NCBI GenBank assembly: GCA_039820585.1
Contig: JBCBPV010000002.1
Coordinates: 53,385 to 117,384, forward strand
DNA: 64,000 nucleotides
Direction: 5' to 3'
From: JBCBGF01 sp039820585
GTDB taxonomy: Bacteria; Pseudomonadota; Alphaproteobacteria; Rhodobacterales; Rhodobacteraceae
The position numbers and the translations under genes were made by a program. The notes beneath the pieces are model-generated. The model saw nothing but the letters and a program-made list of their open reading frames with translations, searched no databases and was not told the DNA's origin. Numbering within the stretch: the stretch's first letter is position 1; every line of letters starts with the position of its first letter. Below, one piece after another: positions 11,260 through 19,571 of this stretch.

Positions 11260-13311
11260 TCACTCGTCGAGGAACCAGGTCGCAGGCATGTACGGGTAGG
11301 TCCGATAATATTCGTAGGACCACGTCTTGAACTCCGGCACATTCATCAGCGCATTGCGGTGATAAATCGGTGCCGGCGCCCGGACCGTGCCGATAAACAG
11401 CATCTCTTCCACCATCTTCGTCGCCAGCTTCAGGCCCAGCGCATTCTGCTCGTCCGAGCCGATGGGCGCACCCTGAAACGCGTTGATGTCCGCCTGCATC
11501 TCGGCCACCCATTCCGGCGGCTCGACACCGCTGGTGCCCCCGCTTTCAAGGTATTCCGCCCAAAGCATCCCGGTCCGGATATCGAAATACCCATCGAACG
11601 GCGGGATCCAATAGGTGTTGTCGCCCAGGTGCAGCGCAGCAGGTTGCCCCTTAAGCCACATCATCACGTCCAACTGGTTCGAAGACTGCGCCGAGCGATA
11701 CTCATCCGGCGTGATCTCTTTCACCGTGGTCTGAACACCGACATCGGCCCAGTTCTGGCCCACCAGTTCAACCACCTCACCGGCGATGCCCTGCGTGGCG
11801 AACTGCATGTTCAGCACGATAGCGTCGCCATTTGGCAGCTCGCGGAAACCGTCGCCATTGGTGTCGACCATCCCCATTTCATCGAGAAGGCTCTTGGCCA
11901 GTTCAGGATCGTACTGCGCAAACTCCTGCTCCAGCTCGGCCGGAATGAACTCCGGACGCGGCGAGAAGCCGGTGTATTGCAGCGGTTCACCCTGACCGAA
12001 ATAGGCGACCTCGTTGATCTCATCGCGGTTCATCGCCACCGACATCGCACGGCGGAACCGCACGTCACCAAAGGCTGCGCGCTTGCCCTCGTCTTCCGCG
12101 GTGACGTTGAAGGAAAACGTCGGAAAGGCGATGGTGGGCGCAAGCTGAACGGTAAAGTCGCCCGCTTCCTGGTTTTCCAGAAGGATCGGCGCAGACGGCA
12201 GCGTGACCGACTGAGACTTATAATCCGCCTCGCCGTTCACCAGCTTCAGGATCCGCACCTCGTTGTCATTGGCATACAGCTCATCCTGACGCGAGATATA
12301 GGGCAACTGCTGACCCGTCGGGTCGACCATGAAGAAGTACGGGTTCGCCACCAGCTTGCGGCCTTCAGTCGTGTCGCTGATATAGACGTGGCTCTCCAAC
12401 GTTGGCTGCGTGCCCTTGGGCAGGCAATCCACCGCATCCGGGGCCGACAACATCGGCGACGGCGTGTCCGTCCAGTCCGAGTTGCCGTAATACAGCGAAA
12501 CAACCTCAATCCCGCTCTCAAACCCGCATTCGGCCGCAAGCGCGTCCGCCTCGGGGTTGATGTCGGGATGGTACTGACCCAGGAAATGCATCGGCTGGAA
12601 CGCCTGAGCATAAGACGTCGCGAAATGGGCGAGCAGGCCCGGCTTCGGCGACGGCAGGTTGAAGACCACCGTGGTTTCATCCGGCGTATCCACCGTCATC
12701 CGTTCACCAGCGACCAGCACATAATCGCGCGGGCTTTCGATCACCTTGGGATCAAGGGCCAGGTTGTCGTACCAGAACTTGATATCCGCAGACGTGAACG
12801 GCGCCCCGTCCGACCATTTGTGCCCTTCGCGCAGATTGAACGTCAACTGAGTGAAGTCTTCGTTCCAGCTCCAAGACTTGGCAACATTTGGCACAATGGT
12901 TTGCAAATCATCGGCATAGCGCACGAGGTTTACGTGGCGCACGGACAGGAAGTCCGACGTGCCCGCCTCGGTCGCGTTCGACAGCGCGTTGAACGTGCCG
13001 CCATAGGTCCCGATCGCCTCAAAAGGCACGGCGACCAGCGGCTCGGACGGGATCCGCTCTTCCAAAGGCGGCAGCTCAGGGTTGCCCTTAAGGTCGGCGT
13101 TCAGCGCCTCCATTTCCGGATTGCCCGAAAACTCCATCTCGCAGCCCGCGGCTGCCTCGAAGTCGGCCAGTTCAAACTGCTGTGGGGTCTCGCCAACCGG
13201 CACCCCCATCATATCGGCCTGCGTCACCGCAGGGCATGCCGCCATGGCAGCCCCCGCCATGACAAATGTAGACGCGCCTGAGTAAAGCAGCGTTCTGAGT
13301 GTCAAAGTCAT
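11260..13311 (-). CDS. ABC importer solute-binding protein, family 5 (large)
   Basis: This 683-residue periplasmic binding protein starts at the ATG at 13311, which has a strong GGAGGT Shine-Dalgarno sequence. The signal peptide 'MTLTLRTLLYSGASTFVMAG...AMA' probably ends near residue 25. The SBP_bac_5 features include 'WSWNEDFTQLTFNLREGHKWSDGAPFT' read in short blocks (WSDGAPFT, FRRAMSVAMNRDEIN). It is longer than the usual 500-550 residues, as in the group of family 5 proteins that work with long-loop DppC permeases. The substrate is not readable from sequence; the downstream phosphonate-ester hydrolase is the best hint. Confidence 0.92.
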   Translation of the reverse strand: MTLTLRTLLYSGASTFVMAGAAMAACPAVTQADMMGVPVGETPQQFELADFEAAAGCEMEFSGNPEMEALNADLKGNPELPPLEERIPSEPLVAVPFEAIGTYGGTFNALSNATEAGTSDFLSVRHVNLVRYADDLQTIVPNVAKSWSWNEDFTQLTFNLREGHKWSDGAPFTSADIKFWYDNLALDPKVIESPRDYVLVAGERMTVDTPDETTVVFNLPSPKPGLLAHFATSYAQAFQPMHFLGQYHPDINPEADALAAECGFESGIEVVSLYYGNSDWTDTPSPMLSAPDAVDCLPKGTQPTLESHVYISDTTEGRKLVANPYFFMVDPTGQQLPYISRQDELYANDNEVRILKLVNGEADYKSQSVTLPSAPILLENQEAGDFTVQLAPTIAFPTFSFNVTAEDEGKRAAFGDVRFRRAMSVAMNRDEINEVAYFGQGEPLQYTGFSPRPEFIPAELEQEFAQYDPELAKSLLDEMGMVDTNGDGFRELPNGDAIVLNMQFATQGIAGEVVELVGQNWADVGVQTTVKEITPDEYRSAQSSNQLDVMMWLKGQPAALHLGDNTYWIPPFDGYFDIRTGMLWAEYLESGGTSGVEPPEWVAEMQADINAFQGAPIGSDEQNALGLKLATKMVEEMLFIGTVRAPAPIYHRNALMNVPEFKTWSYEYYRTYPYMPATWFLDE

Positions 13312-13454
13312 TACGACCTCCGTGTTGAGATGAAGCACCCCGTTCATGGCGAGGTTTTGTATCAGTTTTTTTATGGATGTACGTGCGTCGGACCCCACTG
13401 TTGATGTTGGCGAAACGGTGCGTGCAGAGTCAAGCGTCATGGCGCCCCTGCATA

Positions 13455-13490
13455 AGTCCAGTTCAAGCTTGCATATGGCACAACTGGACT
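13455..13490. promoter_or_regulatory. Nine-base inverted repeat upstream of the binding-protein gene
   Basis: AGTCCAGTT (13455-13463) and AACTGGACT (13482-13490) form a perfect inverted repeat with an 18-base spacer. Inside the spacer, TTGCATATGGCACAA is itself nearly symmetric, resembling sites of GntR/FCD-type regulators. It lies between the stop of the enolase-superfamily gene and the start of the importer operon. It could be a terminator stem for the former (no T-run follows) or an operator for the latter. No regulator gene is present in this stretch. Confidence 0.35.
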
Positions 13491-13500
13491 GGCCGCCTGA

Positions 13501-14601
13501 TTATCCGGCATCGCTGCGCTGGTAATGCGCGCGCGCCAACCACTCTGGGGCGATCTCAACGCCCCAGCCGGGGACGTCCGTGACCGTCGCGTGGCCGCTC
13601 TCGATGCTGTAGGGCGACTCAACAAACAGCCCCTCTTGCCAGGGGTAGTAGTCGGTCCCCTCAATCGAGAACTCCAAATACTTCCCGGCATTTGGGATCG
13701 CGCGCAACAGGTGCATGGTGAACAGCGTGACCATCGACAGGTTGGCGCAATGCGGCGTCACGGGCAGCCCCGCCGCCTCCGCCATCCGGCACACCCGCAG
13801 CGTCCGCGCGACACCGCCCAGATAACAGATGTCGGGCTGCACGATATCCACCGCGCGCATGTCGATCATGTGCCGCCACACGCTCAGATCACAATCCTGC
13901 TCCCCACCGGTGACGTCGATGTCGAGCGTGTCGGTGACTGTCTTGGTCTGCTCCCACTCCCAATAAGGACAGGGCTCCTCGAAATGACAAAAGCCGCTGT
14001 CCTCCAGCATCCGCCCGACCTCAATCGCGCCGGGTGGCGCATAACAACTGTTGGCATCGATCAAAAGATCCGCCTCGGGCAGCGCGGCCCGCATCGCGGG
14101 AATGATCTCCTCCGTGCGCCCCGGCCACTCATCGCGCCCCCGGCCCACCTCGGCCCCGGCGCGCACCTTGAAGGCGGTGAACCCCAGCTCCCCGGCCAGC
14201 CGCGTCATCCGCTCGGCCTCATCCCCCGGCGTGATGTCGCGCTTCATCGACGACGCATAGGCCCGCACACTCCCCGGACTGCCGCCAAGCAGCGATGTCA
14301 CAGGCAGCCCCGCCACCTTCCCCCGCAAATCCCAAACAGCCGTATCGAACCCCGCCATGGCCCGCCGCAGGTAAGAACCTGGAAACTTATGCTCCCGCTC
14401 CGTCACCAGATCCACAAGGTCGTCCAGATCGGTGGTGTCCACGCCCAGAACCCAAGGCGCCACCTGCCGGTGCAACACCGTAGCGGTGATATCCGCATTG
14501 TAAGTCGACACCTGCCCCCATCCGGTGGCCCCATCCGCGCCCGTAACCCGCACGAAGCCCACATCTTCGGTGCAAAACGTCTCAACCGCTGTCAGCTTCA
14601 T
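13501..14601 (-). CDS. mandelate racemase/muconate lactonizing enzyme family protein
   Basis: This 366-residue enolase-superfamily enzyme has the metal-binding aspartate in 'LLIDANSCY', glutamates in 'HFEEPCPYWE' and 'TGGEQDCD', a lysine in 'FKVRAGAEVG' and a histidine in 'VTPHCANLS'. Such enzymes abstract a proton next to a carboxylate, typically dehydrating or racemising sugar acids. The exact substrate cannot be given. Its ATG overlaps the stop of the upstream GMC oxidoreductase (ATGA), so the two are coupled. It lies just before the importer operon on the same strand and may share its physiology. Confidence 0.88.
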   Translation of the reverse strand: MKLTAVETFCTEDVGFVRVTGADGATGWGQVSTYNADITATVLHRQVAPWVLGVDTTDLDDLVDLVTEREHKFPGSYLRRAMAGFDTAVWDLRGKVAGLPVTSLLGGSPGSVRAYASSMKRDITPGDEAERMTRLAGELGFTAFKVRAGAEVGRGRDEWPGRTEEIIPAMRAALPEADLLIDANSCYAPPGAIEVGRMLEDSGFCHFEEPCPYWEWEQTKTVTDTLDIDVTGGEQDCDLSVWRHMIDMRAVDIVQPDICYLGGVARTLRVCRMAEAAGLPVTPHCANLSMVTLFTMHLLRAIPNAGKYLEFSIEGTDYYPWQEGLFVESPYSIESGHATVTDVPGWGVEIAPEWLARAHYQRSDAG

Positions 14602-16220
14602 CGCCGGGCATCCTCCAGGATCAGATCAGCGGCGCGTTCGGCCACCATGATGACAGGCGCGTTGATGTTGCCAGAGGTGACGTTGGGGAAAACCGACGCA
14701 TCCACCACGCGCAACCCCGGAATGCCATGCACCCGCAAGTGCGGATCCACGACCGATGTGGCGGGGTCCGTACCCATCCGACAGGTGCCGCAGGGGTGGA
14801 ACACGGTCCATGCCGTGTCGCGGATATGCGCCAGAAGGGCCTCGTCGCTCACCGCCTCCGGCCCCGGAGAAATCTCACTCTCGATCACCTGTTGAAACGC
14901 AGTGGTTTCGGCGATCCGCCGCAACAGCCGCATGCCTTGCAGCGCCTCCGCCCGGTCGCGGTTGGTGGCCAGGTAGTTGGGTTGGATCGCAGGCGGGGCC
15001 ATCGGGTCCGCCGACGACAGGGTCACCGCGCCCCGGCTTGTTGGGCGGCAGGCCGAAAAGCCGATCAGGAAACCGGGGAACGGATCGGGGCTCATCAACG
15101 CGCGTTTGCCGGCGCGCGCGCGAGTGTAGCTGACGGGCGAGAAATAAAGCTGCTGGTTCGGCGCACCCTCGCCCTCGTCCAGCCGCACGAACCCTCCGCC
15201 CTGATTCACGCTCAGCGACAAAGGCCCCCGCCGATCCACGGCATAGCGCATCGCCGCCTTGATCCGCCCAAGCCAGGGCCGCAGTTCCTCGTTCAAGGTG
15301 CGCACCCGGCTGCGATAGTGGATGTCGACGCCAAGGTGGTCCTGCATATGCTGGCCCACCGCGGGCAAATCACGCTTGGGCACGATCCCATGGGCCTGCA
15401 ACGCCGCGCCAGGCCCAAGCCCCGACAGCATCAACAGTTGGGGCGAGTTCACGGCCCCCGCGCTCAGGATCACATCGCGCCGGGCCCGCACCTCATGGGT
15501 GCGCCCGGCCCGCCGGTACGTGACCTGTCGTTCGGTCCCAAGCCGCATCACCTGCGCGCCCGTGACCACGGCCAGGTTCGCCCGCCGCCGCGCCGGCCGC
15601 AGGTAACACCGCGCGGTCGAGGCGCGAAATCCGCCCCGCGTCGTCAACTGATAGCGAAACGCCCCGTCCATCTGCGCCCCGTTGTAATCCGGCGTCTCGG
15701 CAATCCCGGCCTCTGCCGTACCGTCCAGCCAGGTGTCGCACAGCCCATGCGCGCGGCCCTCAATCGGCTCAATCGCCAGCGGCCCGTCCCGCCCCCGCGC
15801 CGGGTCATCGCCGCCCGCCCAAGCCTCCATCCGCTGAAAATAGGGCGCAACGCCGTCCCACCCCCAACCGTCCGCACCCGCCGCCGCCCAATCGTCAAAA
15901 TCCTGGCGGTGCCCCCGCACATAAACCATCGCGTTGATCGAACTGGACCCGCCCAACACCTTGCCCCGCGGCCAATAGCTCGTCCGACCGCCCAGGCCAG
16001 GCACCGGCTCGGTGGTGTATTTCCAGTTGATCCGGCTATCATGGAACGCCATGCCGTAGCCGATGGGCACCTGCACCCAGGGGCGCAGATCGCTGCCCCC
16101 CGCCTCGATCAGCAGAACCCGAAACCGCCCATCCGCCGTCAACCGGTTGGCCAGAACACAGCCCGCCGACCCTGCGCCGACGATGACATAGTCAAAGTCC
16201 CCGTCCACCGTTCGCCTCAC
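14598..16220 (-). CDS. GMC-family FAD oxidoreductase (choline dehydrogenase-like)
   Basis: This 540-residue flavoprotein has the N-terminal FAD-binding motif 'VIVGAGSAGCVLANRL', the GMC signature region 'WPRGKVLGGSSSINAMVY' and the active-site histidine region 'FHPCGTCRMG'. It oxidises an alcohol, but the family is too broad to name the substrate. It starts at a GTG at 16220, preceded by a purine-rich GGGATGAGAT stretch. It is divergent from the class II aldolase-like gene and translationally coupled to the enolase-superfamily gene. Confidence 0.9.
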   Translation of the reverse strand: MRRTVDGDFDYVIVGAGSAGCVLANRLTADGRFRVLLIEAGGSDLRPWVQVPIGYGMAFHDSRINWKYTTEPVPGLGGRTSYWPRGKVLGGSSSINAMVYVRGHRQDFDDWAAAGADGWGWDGVAPYFQRMEAWAGGDDPARGRDGPLAIEPIEGRAHGLCDTWLDGTAEAGIAETPDYNGAQMDGAFRYQLTTRGGFRASTARCYLRPARRRANLAVVTGAQVMRLGTERQVTYRRAGRTHEVRARRDVILSAGAVNSPQLLMLSGLGPGAALQAHGIVPKRDLPAVGQHMQDHLGVDIHYRSRVRTLNEELRPWLGRIKAAMRYAVDRRGPLSLSVNQGGGFVRLDEGEGAPNQQLYFSPVSYTRARAGKRALMSPDPFPGFLIGFSACRPTSRGAVTLSSADPMAPPAIQPNYLATNRDRAEALQGMRLLRRIAETTAFQQVIESEISPGPEAVSDEALLAHIRDTAWTVFHPCGTCRMGTDPATSVVDPHLRVHGIPGLRVVDASVFPNVTSGNINAPVIMVAERAADLILEDARR

Positions 16221-16323
16221 ATCTCATCCCGCCGAATACAGCGCGCCAGAGACCCGGGATTGTCAAGCGCCGTCAGTCGATTATCGCCTTGCCAAACCCC
16301 GCGCGAGGCCGGACTGTCCGGCC

Positions 16324-16971
16324 ATGACCGATGAGACCAAGCTGCGCGAGCGGATCTGCCTGATGGCGAAATCGCTCTATGACCGGGGGCTGACACACGG
16401 GTCCACCGGCAACATCTCGGCCCGGCTGGATGACGGGCACCTCCTGGTCACCCCCACAGGCTCCAGTTTCGGGTTCCTCGATCCCGCCGATATCTCGCTT
16501 CTGGATGCGCAAGGCCAACACCTGTCGGGCAAAAAGCCCACCAAGGAACTGCCGCTCCACAGCGCCTTCTACGGCGTCCGCCAGGCCCCCACCGGTGCCG
16601 TTGTCCATCTGCATTCCCACCACACCGTCGCGCTCAGCCTGCTGGACGGGCTCGACCCCGACAACGTGCTGCCCCCGCTCACGCCCTACGGTCTGATGCA
16701 ACTGGGCCATGTGCGGCTTTTGCCCTACTTCCAGCCCGGCGACCCCGCGATGGGCGATGCGGTGGCCGCGCTCGACCCCAACACATCCGCTGTGATCCTG
16801 TCCAACCACGGCCCGGTGGTCGCCGGCGCCACCCTCGATAAAACCGTGTTCGCCATGGAAGAGTTGGAGGCCACCGCCCGCCTCGCACTACAGGCGCACC
16901 GCGGCACCCAGCGCCTCCTGACCAAAGATCAGATCGCCCGCCTCGTCGCCGCGTTCAACATCGACGTCTGA
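16324..16971 (+). CDS. class II aldolase/adducin family protein
   Basis: This 215-residue protein has the zinc-binding 'VVHLHSHHT' motif, a third metal histidine in the 'SNHGPVV' region, an early 'TGNISARL' phosphate-binding loop and a catalytic glutamate in 'KELPLH'. Size and motifs fit fuculose-phosphate aldolase relatives, including 3-oxo-tetronate 4-phosphate decarboxylase (OtnC). No kinase or dehydrogenase of the tetronate pathway lies next to it, so the substrate is left open. It is transcribed away from the GMC gene and converges on the UDP-glucuronate decarboxylase gene, with four bases between the stops. Confidence 0.85.
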   Translation: MTDETKLRERICLMAKSLYDRGLTHGSTGNISARLDDGHLLVTPTGSSFGFLDPADISLLDAQGQHLSGKKPTKELPLHSAFYGVRQAPTGAVVHLHSHHTVALSLLDGLDPDNVLPPLTPYGLMQLGHVRLLPYFQPGDPAMGDAVAALDPNTSAVILSNHGPVVAGATLDKTVFAMEELEATARLALQAHRGTQRLLTKDQIARLVAAFNIDV

Positions 16972-16975
16972 AAGA

Positions 16976-17938
16976 TCAGGCCACCGCCTGATCGCCCAGC
17001 ACCCCGCGGAAATAGGCAATCGTCGGCTTCAGCCCGTCTTCCAGCTTGGTCTGCGGCGCCCAGCCCAGATGCTCGCGTGCAGCCTCGATGATAGGCTGGC
17101 GCTGGCGCGGGTCATTCTCCGGCAGCGCCTCATGCACGAACTCAGACGGTGAATTCGTCAGCCGCACCACCGCTTCGGCCAGTTCCCGGATCGTGAACTC
17201 ATCGGGGTTGCCGATATTGATCGGCCCCGTGATCTCATCGTCCGAGGCCATCAACCGCATCATTCCGTCAATCAAATCATCAACATAGCAGAATGACCGC
17301 GTCTGTTCCCCATCGCCATACAGCGTGATCGGTGCCCCCTGCAGCGCCTGCATCACGAAATTCGACACCACCCGCCCGTCATCGGGATGCATTCGGGGCC
17401 CATAGGTATTGAAGATCCGCATGACCTTGATCCGCAGCCCATGCTGGCGGTGATAGTCGAAAAACAACGTCTCCGCGCAGCGCTTGCCCTCGTCATAACA
17501 CGACCGCGGACCGATCGGGTTCACGTTGCCCCAATAGCTTTCAGGCTGAGGGTGCTGCACCGGATCGCCATAGACCTCGGACGTGGACGCCTGCAAAATC
17601 TTCGCCCGCGTCCGCTTGGCCAGCCCCAGCATGTTGATCGCACCATGCACCGACGTTTTAGTCGTCTGCACCGGATCGTGCTGGTAATGGATGGGTGAGG
17701 CTGGGCAGGCGAGGTTATAGATCTCGTCAACTTCCACGAAATACGGGAATGTCACATCGTGGCGGACCAGCTCAAAATTCGGCTTGTCCAACAAATGTGC
17801 CACGTTCGCGCGGCGCCCGGTAAAGAAGTTGTCGACGCACAGCACCTCATCTCCCGCCGCCACCAAGCGGTCACACAGATGGCTTCCCAGAAAACCGGCC
17901 CCGCCGGTGACAAGAACGCGTTTGGCGGTGAAAGACAC
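16976..17938 (-). CDS. uxs: UDP-glucuronate decarboxylase (UDP-xylose synthase)
   Basis: This 320-residue extended short-chain dehydrogenase has the NAD-binding 'VTGGAGFLGSHLCDRL', the family block 'NLACPASPIHYQ', the 'STSEVYGDP' strand and the catalytic 'CYDEGKR' (Y-x-x-x-K). These match bacterial UXS, which converts UDP-glucuronate to UDP-xylose with tightly bound NAD. It lies 80 bases downstream of a glycosyltransferase on the same strand, so UDP-xylose may feed a surface polysaccharide. Confidence 0.9.
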   Translation of the reverse strand: MSFTAKRVLVTGGAGFLGSHLCDRLVAAGDEVLCVDNFFTGRRANVAHLLDKPNFELVRHDVTFPYFVEVDEIYNLACPASPIHYQHDPVQTTKTSVHGAINMLGLAKRTRAKILQASTSEVYGDPVQHPQPESYWGNVNPIGPRSCYDEGKRCAETLFFDYHRQHGLRIKVMRIFNTYGPRMHPDDGRVVSNFVMQALQGAPITLYGDGEQTRSFCYVDDLIDGMMRLMASDDEITGPINIGNPDEFTIRELAEAVVRLTNSPSEFVHEALPENDPRQRQPIIEAAREHLGWAPQTKLEDGLKPTIAYFRGVLGDQAVA

Positions 17939-18017
17939 TGGTACAAACTCCTAGAAACAAAGACGGTTCGGGCGGCACGTTAGTGTGTCCCACCGGGCCG
18001 CGCAACGCACAAGGCGC

Positions 18018-19328
18018 CTAAGCGTTGCGGTCAAGCGTCCGCGCCTTTCGGATGGTTCCAATGCGGGCCAGTTCCCGCAGACGGTGCAAAATGCGCGCGC
18101 GCCAGAACACGCGCCCTGCCCCGGCAGGCCGCGTGGCGCCAGAGATAGGGGCATTTGCCGTGGCGCGCAGCACGCGACCGAGCGATTGCACCCCGTCCTG
18201 AAGGCGCACCGCATGGTCGTAACACCGCGCACTCAGCGCCTCGAACTGATCCGCCGCCACGATGATCGCCGCGCCCAGCGCCGCGGGCCCATAGCCGTCC
18301 ATCGGCACAGCCCGCCCATCGGCAATCGCGCTTGTGGCAAAGCTGCACCCGCTTGGTGCAATCACCGGCGTCCCAAGCTGCTCGCATTCGTTGAAAATGC
18401 CAGAGCCGCGTTCCCGGTAGATCTCAGGATCATAGGGCAGGATCGCCACGTCGGCCCCGTGCAGCAACGCCTCATAGGCCGGGCCATCCAACTCGTGCCC
18501 GATCACCTCAACGTTGTCCGCCGCCTGCTCAATCGCGGCCAGCAACGCGGGATGGTCGGGGGCGTTCGGGGTGGCATGGATGCGAAATGCAATGTCGGGG
18601 CGCTTGGCGGCAGCGGCGGCAATCGCCCCCGGCAACAGTTCAAACCCCTTACCAGGCCGGATGTGACCAAAGGCCGAGAACACAGGCGCCCCAGCCGCCG
18701 CGCGCCGCCGGGGCGTGACGGTTTGCAAGGCGGTCGACGGGGATGGCGCGATCTGGATCGGCGCGCTGAAATCCTTGGTAAAACTCGCCTGCACCGCCTC
18801 GGTTTCCACAAACACCGCCAGTCGCCCGGGCCCCAGCACCGCATCCAGCCGTTGAAACCCGCGCACGCCCCCGCCATCCGGCTCAGGCGTGTTCATCCGC
18901 AGGAAATCGCGCGGCAACAAAAGCCAGGCCACCACACCGGGGCGCAGATCGGCAGGAAACAACGCCAGATACCCCGCCAGCGCTTCGGCCAGCGCCGCAT
19001 CGGCGGTGGGCAACACAATCAGCTCCGGCACCGAAAAATCGGGGCCCATTGCCGAGATCAGCGCATCAGACGTGGTGACGGCGTAGCGATCATAGCTGGC
19101 CTGCGACCCATCGCCCACGGAATAGGCCGAGTTGGTGAACACCGGCTCTGCCCCCAGCCCGCCCCGCACCGCGCCAGAGGCAAAGCGCGAAGCAAGGATG
19201 CGGGTGCGGAACCCCACGTCACGCGCCGTCTCGACGATGTGGCGCGCGGCGTTCAGGTGATGGCCCGAGGACACGCGAAGCCCGGGGTCGATGATCAGAC
19301 AGGTGCGGTTTGGGGATGTCTCGCTCAA
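18018..19328 (-). CDS. glycosyltransferase (GT-B fold, GT4-like)
   Basis: The 436-residue frame has an N-terminal 'IDPGLRVSSGHHLNAA' glycine-rich loop and a C-terminal GT4-like nucleotide-sugar domain: 'FSAFGHIRPGKGFELL', 'LHGADVAILPYDP' and 'GSGIFNECEQLGTPVIAPSG'. I place the start at TTG 19328, with GGAGAAG upstream; the frame stays open 34 codons further but that part is low-complexity and arginine-rich. It probably adds a sugar during surface polysaccharide assembly at the membrane. Donor and acceptor are unknown. Confidence 0.8.
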   Translation of the reverse strand: MSETSPNRTCLIIDPGLRVSSGHHLNAARHIVETARDVGFRTRILASRFASGAVRGGLGAEPVFTNSAYSVGDGSQASYDRYAVTTSDALISAMGPDFSVPELIVLPTADAALAEALAGYLALFPADLRPGVVAWLLLPRDFLRMNTPEPDGGGVRGFQRLDAVLGPGRLAVFVETEAVQASFTKDFSAPIQIAPSPSTALQTVTPRRRAAAGAPVFSAFGHIRPGKGFELLPGAIAAAAAKRPDIAFRIHATPNAPDHPALLAAIEQAADNVEVIGHELDGPAYEALLHGADVAILPYDPEIYRERGSGIFNECEQLGTPVIAPSGCSFATSAIADGRAVPMDGYGPAALGAAIIVAADQFEALSARCYDHAVRLQDGVQSLGRVLRATANAPISGATRPAGAGRVFWRARILHRLRELARIGTIRKARTLDRNA

Positions 19329-19571
19329 CTGCCGTCTTCTCCTGGATCGGCCCGATTCGGCGCGACGCGCCCCGGGCACCGCGGATATCGGCCTATACCA
19401 ATGGCGCTTGCGACAGCCAAGCAGGGCCAATGCCGCTCTGGCCTGTGTTGCGGGGCGGCGACTGTTTCCGCGCCTTCAACAGCGGGCGAAGTGTCGCCGA
19501 TGTGTGGTGCAGCACCGGGGCGGCTGGTATATCACTGGCGCGATGGTTCTGATTGATCGAGCACCCCAAAC

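Noticed and set aside
11125..13281. A 718-codon open frame on the plus strand opposite the binding-protein gene
   Set aside because: It is arginine/histidine-rich, has no domain, and mirrors a clear family 5 binding protein; it is a high-GC antisense shadow.
16974..16993. Small hairpin GATCAGG/CCTGATC between the aldolase-like and uxs genes
   Set aside because: It overlaps the uxs coding end and lacks a T-run on either side, so terminator function is not supported.
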